14,888 nucleotides of DNA, taken from UMGS1851 sp900555605 (GTDB lineage Bacteria > Bacillota > Clostridia > UBA1212 > UBA1255). Positions 13,780 to 14,888 of this stretch are shown here, piece by piece. The notes under the pieces are model-generated. The model ran no database searches. It was given only the letters and a program-made list of their open reading frames with translations, and had not been told where the DNA came from. The stretch covers positions 1 through 14,888 of the forward strand of contig CABROF010000064.1 of the NCBI GenBank assembly GCA_902472555.1, written 5' to 3'. The number at the start of each line of letters is the position of its first letter. Position 1 is the stretch's first letter. Position numbers and translations under genes: made by a program.

Positions 13780-14814
13780 ATGGGCACTGCCTTTCTTTAT
13801 ATCTTTATTTCCGCGGCATTTTTTGCTGCGCAGTTTATATTCATCAAAACATATCAGGCACGTACGCAGCCGGGCATACTTTCCAGCATTTGGAGCGCGA
13901 TTCTGAACGGCGGATGGAAAATTGTTATTTTCGGAATTGCCTGCGGTTTTCAATGCGCCTTCACCGTGCAGTCCGGTCTCTATGCCGCAGGCTACGCGGT
14001 ATCTGCAATCGCCTGTTCACTGGCAACACTACATGCGCTCAAGCTCGGAAATCTTTCCACAATCGTTTTATATACGCTGGTAGGAGGCAATGCGCTTCCT
14101 TTTGTATATAGTCTGCTCTTTACCGGCGCGGAGCTTACATTTTTTTGTGCGGCGGGCTTTGCTTCCATGCTTCTGTCCTTTCTTCCCAGCGTTCTGTCGG
14201 CAAAGCGCCAGGACGCCAAAACATCAGAGCGCGAAGCTGCGGCGATGAAAAATCCTGCCGCGCCCCTTGCACCGGCCAATGGGCACGGCAAAAAATATCT
14301 TTTTCTGCTGCTGTGCCTAATCACCTTTTTTTCGAATGGTCTTGTCAGTGTATTCTCAGATGCAAACGCCAAGGCGTACAGCAGCGGCACCGGCGTGGAC
14401 AGCAGCAGCTTTCTGGTGTGGTCCGGATTGATCAGCATTGTACTCGCCGGCGGAATCTTCTGCGCTGCGCTGATACAGCAGAAAGTAAAAACCGGCCGGG
14501 GATTCCTGTCAATTCTGCCGGTTTCCGTACAAAATGCCGGCCGCAGGGCCTGCAGAAAACGGATTTTGTTTCTGATGGCTGTGATGGGCATCTATTCCGT
14601 TCTGAACGGTCTCGGCAATGTATTTAGTCTAAAGGCAGCTGAACCGCCCATGCAGGGGGCGGTTCAGTTTCCGGTTCTCAATGCCGCGATTATGATTTTT
14701 ACACCAATTTTTACGCGTCTCGTCTGGAAGGAGAAAATCGCGCGGTCCGATATGCTCGGCATCGGCATCGCGGTGGTAGGACTGGCCTTCTTCTTACTGG
14801 ATGCCATAAACTAA
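13780..14814 (+). CDS. EamA/DMT-superfamily transporter
   Basis: A 344-residue membrane protein with about ten hydrophobic segments arranged as two five-helix halves, the pattern of drug/metabolite transporters with two EamA repeats. The halves are joined by a hydrophilic loop at about residues 143-180, rich in Lys, Glu and Ala. The second half ends with the typical AAEPPMQGAVQFPVLNAAIM and the final segment IGIAVVGLAFFLL. GGAGG (13768-13772) seven bases before ATG 13780 fixes the start; the upstream in-frame ATG at 13711 lies inside a hairpin and has no ribosome binding site. It is co-oriented with the LacI/oxidoreductase frame, 130 bases downstream, and is probably in the same transcript. 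Members of the family export or import metabolites, amino acids or sugars; the substrate is unknown. Context suggests a sugar or its oxidised or aminated derivative. Confidence 0.85.
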   Translation: MGTAFLYIFISAAFFAAQFIFIKTYQARTQPGILSSIWSAILNGGWKIVIFGIACGFQCAFTVQSGLYAAGYAVSAIACSLATLHALKLGNLSTIVLYTLVGGNALPFVYSLLFTGAELTFFCAAGFASMLLSFLPSVLSAKRQDAKTSEREAAAMKNPAAPLAPANGHGKKYLFLLLCLITFFSNGLVSVFSDANAKAYSSGTGVDSSSFLVWSGLISIVLAGGIFCAALIQQKVKTGRGFLSILPVSVQNAGRRACRKRILFLMAVMGIYSVLNGLGNVFSLKAAEPPMQGAVQFPVLNAAIMIFTPIFTRLVWKEKIARSDMLGIGIAVVGLAFFLLDAIN

Positions 14815-14835
14815 AAAGAACGCAAAAGCCTTCAG

Positions 14836-14864
14836 CGGGATGCGGATATCCGCGAAAAATCCCG
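14836..14864 (+). other. Nested inverted repeats behind the transporter gene
   Basis: CGGGAT (14836-14841) and ATCCCG (14859-14864) enclose the 12-base palindrome GCGGATATCCGC (14842-14853). It begins 21 bases past the stop codon and is probably part of a terminator or 3' structure, but no U tract is visible before the window ends. Confidence 0.35.
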
Positions 14865-14888
14865 GACGCAGTCCGTGCCCGCGGGGAC

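Overview
The window looks like a chromosomal segment from an anaerobic member of the Bacillota, most likely class Clostridia. The basis is a full-length pyruvate:ferredoxin oxidoreductase, strong AGGAGG-type ribosome binding sites, sigma-A promoters with 17-bp spacers, a lipoprotein GH32 enzyme and many small sugar-metabolism genes. The base composition is close to balanced. I see no phage, transposase, CRISPR array or rRNA. Genus-level assignment is not possible from sequence reading alone.

Left part (1-3052, mostly + strand). An AraC-family regulator is preceded by two near-identical 16-bp direct repeats spaced 21 bp apart. A tRNA-Arg(ACG) on the - strand follows, with its own promoter and terminator. 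Next is a secreted, lipid-anchored GH32 fructan/sucrose hydrolase that also has a second well-placed ribosome binding site and ATG just behind its lipobox.

Middle part (3042-7486, - strand). A hemolysin III/TrhA-type seven-helix membrane protein overlaps the 3' end of the GH32 gene convergently by 11 bases. Upstream of it is nifJ, a 1186-residue pyruvate:ferredoxin oxidoreductase with its own promoter, an unusual all-A/T palindrome in its leader and a strong GC-rich hairpin behind it.

Right part (7500-14888). This is a divergently organised carbohydrate locus centred on an intergenic region at about 10910-11222. Leftward it encodes a PLP-dependent sugar aminotransferase of the DegT/StrS family behind a structured leader of about 150 nt. 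A terminator and a new promoter come next, driving a two-gene unit: a cytosolic clan GH-F/J-like beta-propeller glycosidase and an SGNH/GDSL hydrolase. Rightward it encodes one continuous 808-codon reading frame that joins a complete LacI-family regulator to a complete Gfo/Idh/MocA oxidoreductase, followed by an EamA/DMT-type transporter.

The most interesting feature is the LacI-oxidoreductase frame. It has a textbook ribosome binding site and ATG at the domain boundary, and an A7 run near the end of the LacI part. It may be a true regulator-enzyme fusion, a frame giving two products, or two genes merged by lost termination. Together with the divergent aminotransferase it recalls the LacI-controlled ntd (kanosamine/neotrehalosadiamine) arrangement of Bacillus: keto-sugar formation, then transamination. 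The glycosidase, esterase and transporter could supply or move the sugar. That pathway assignment is inference.
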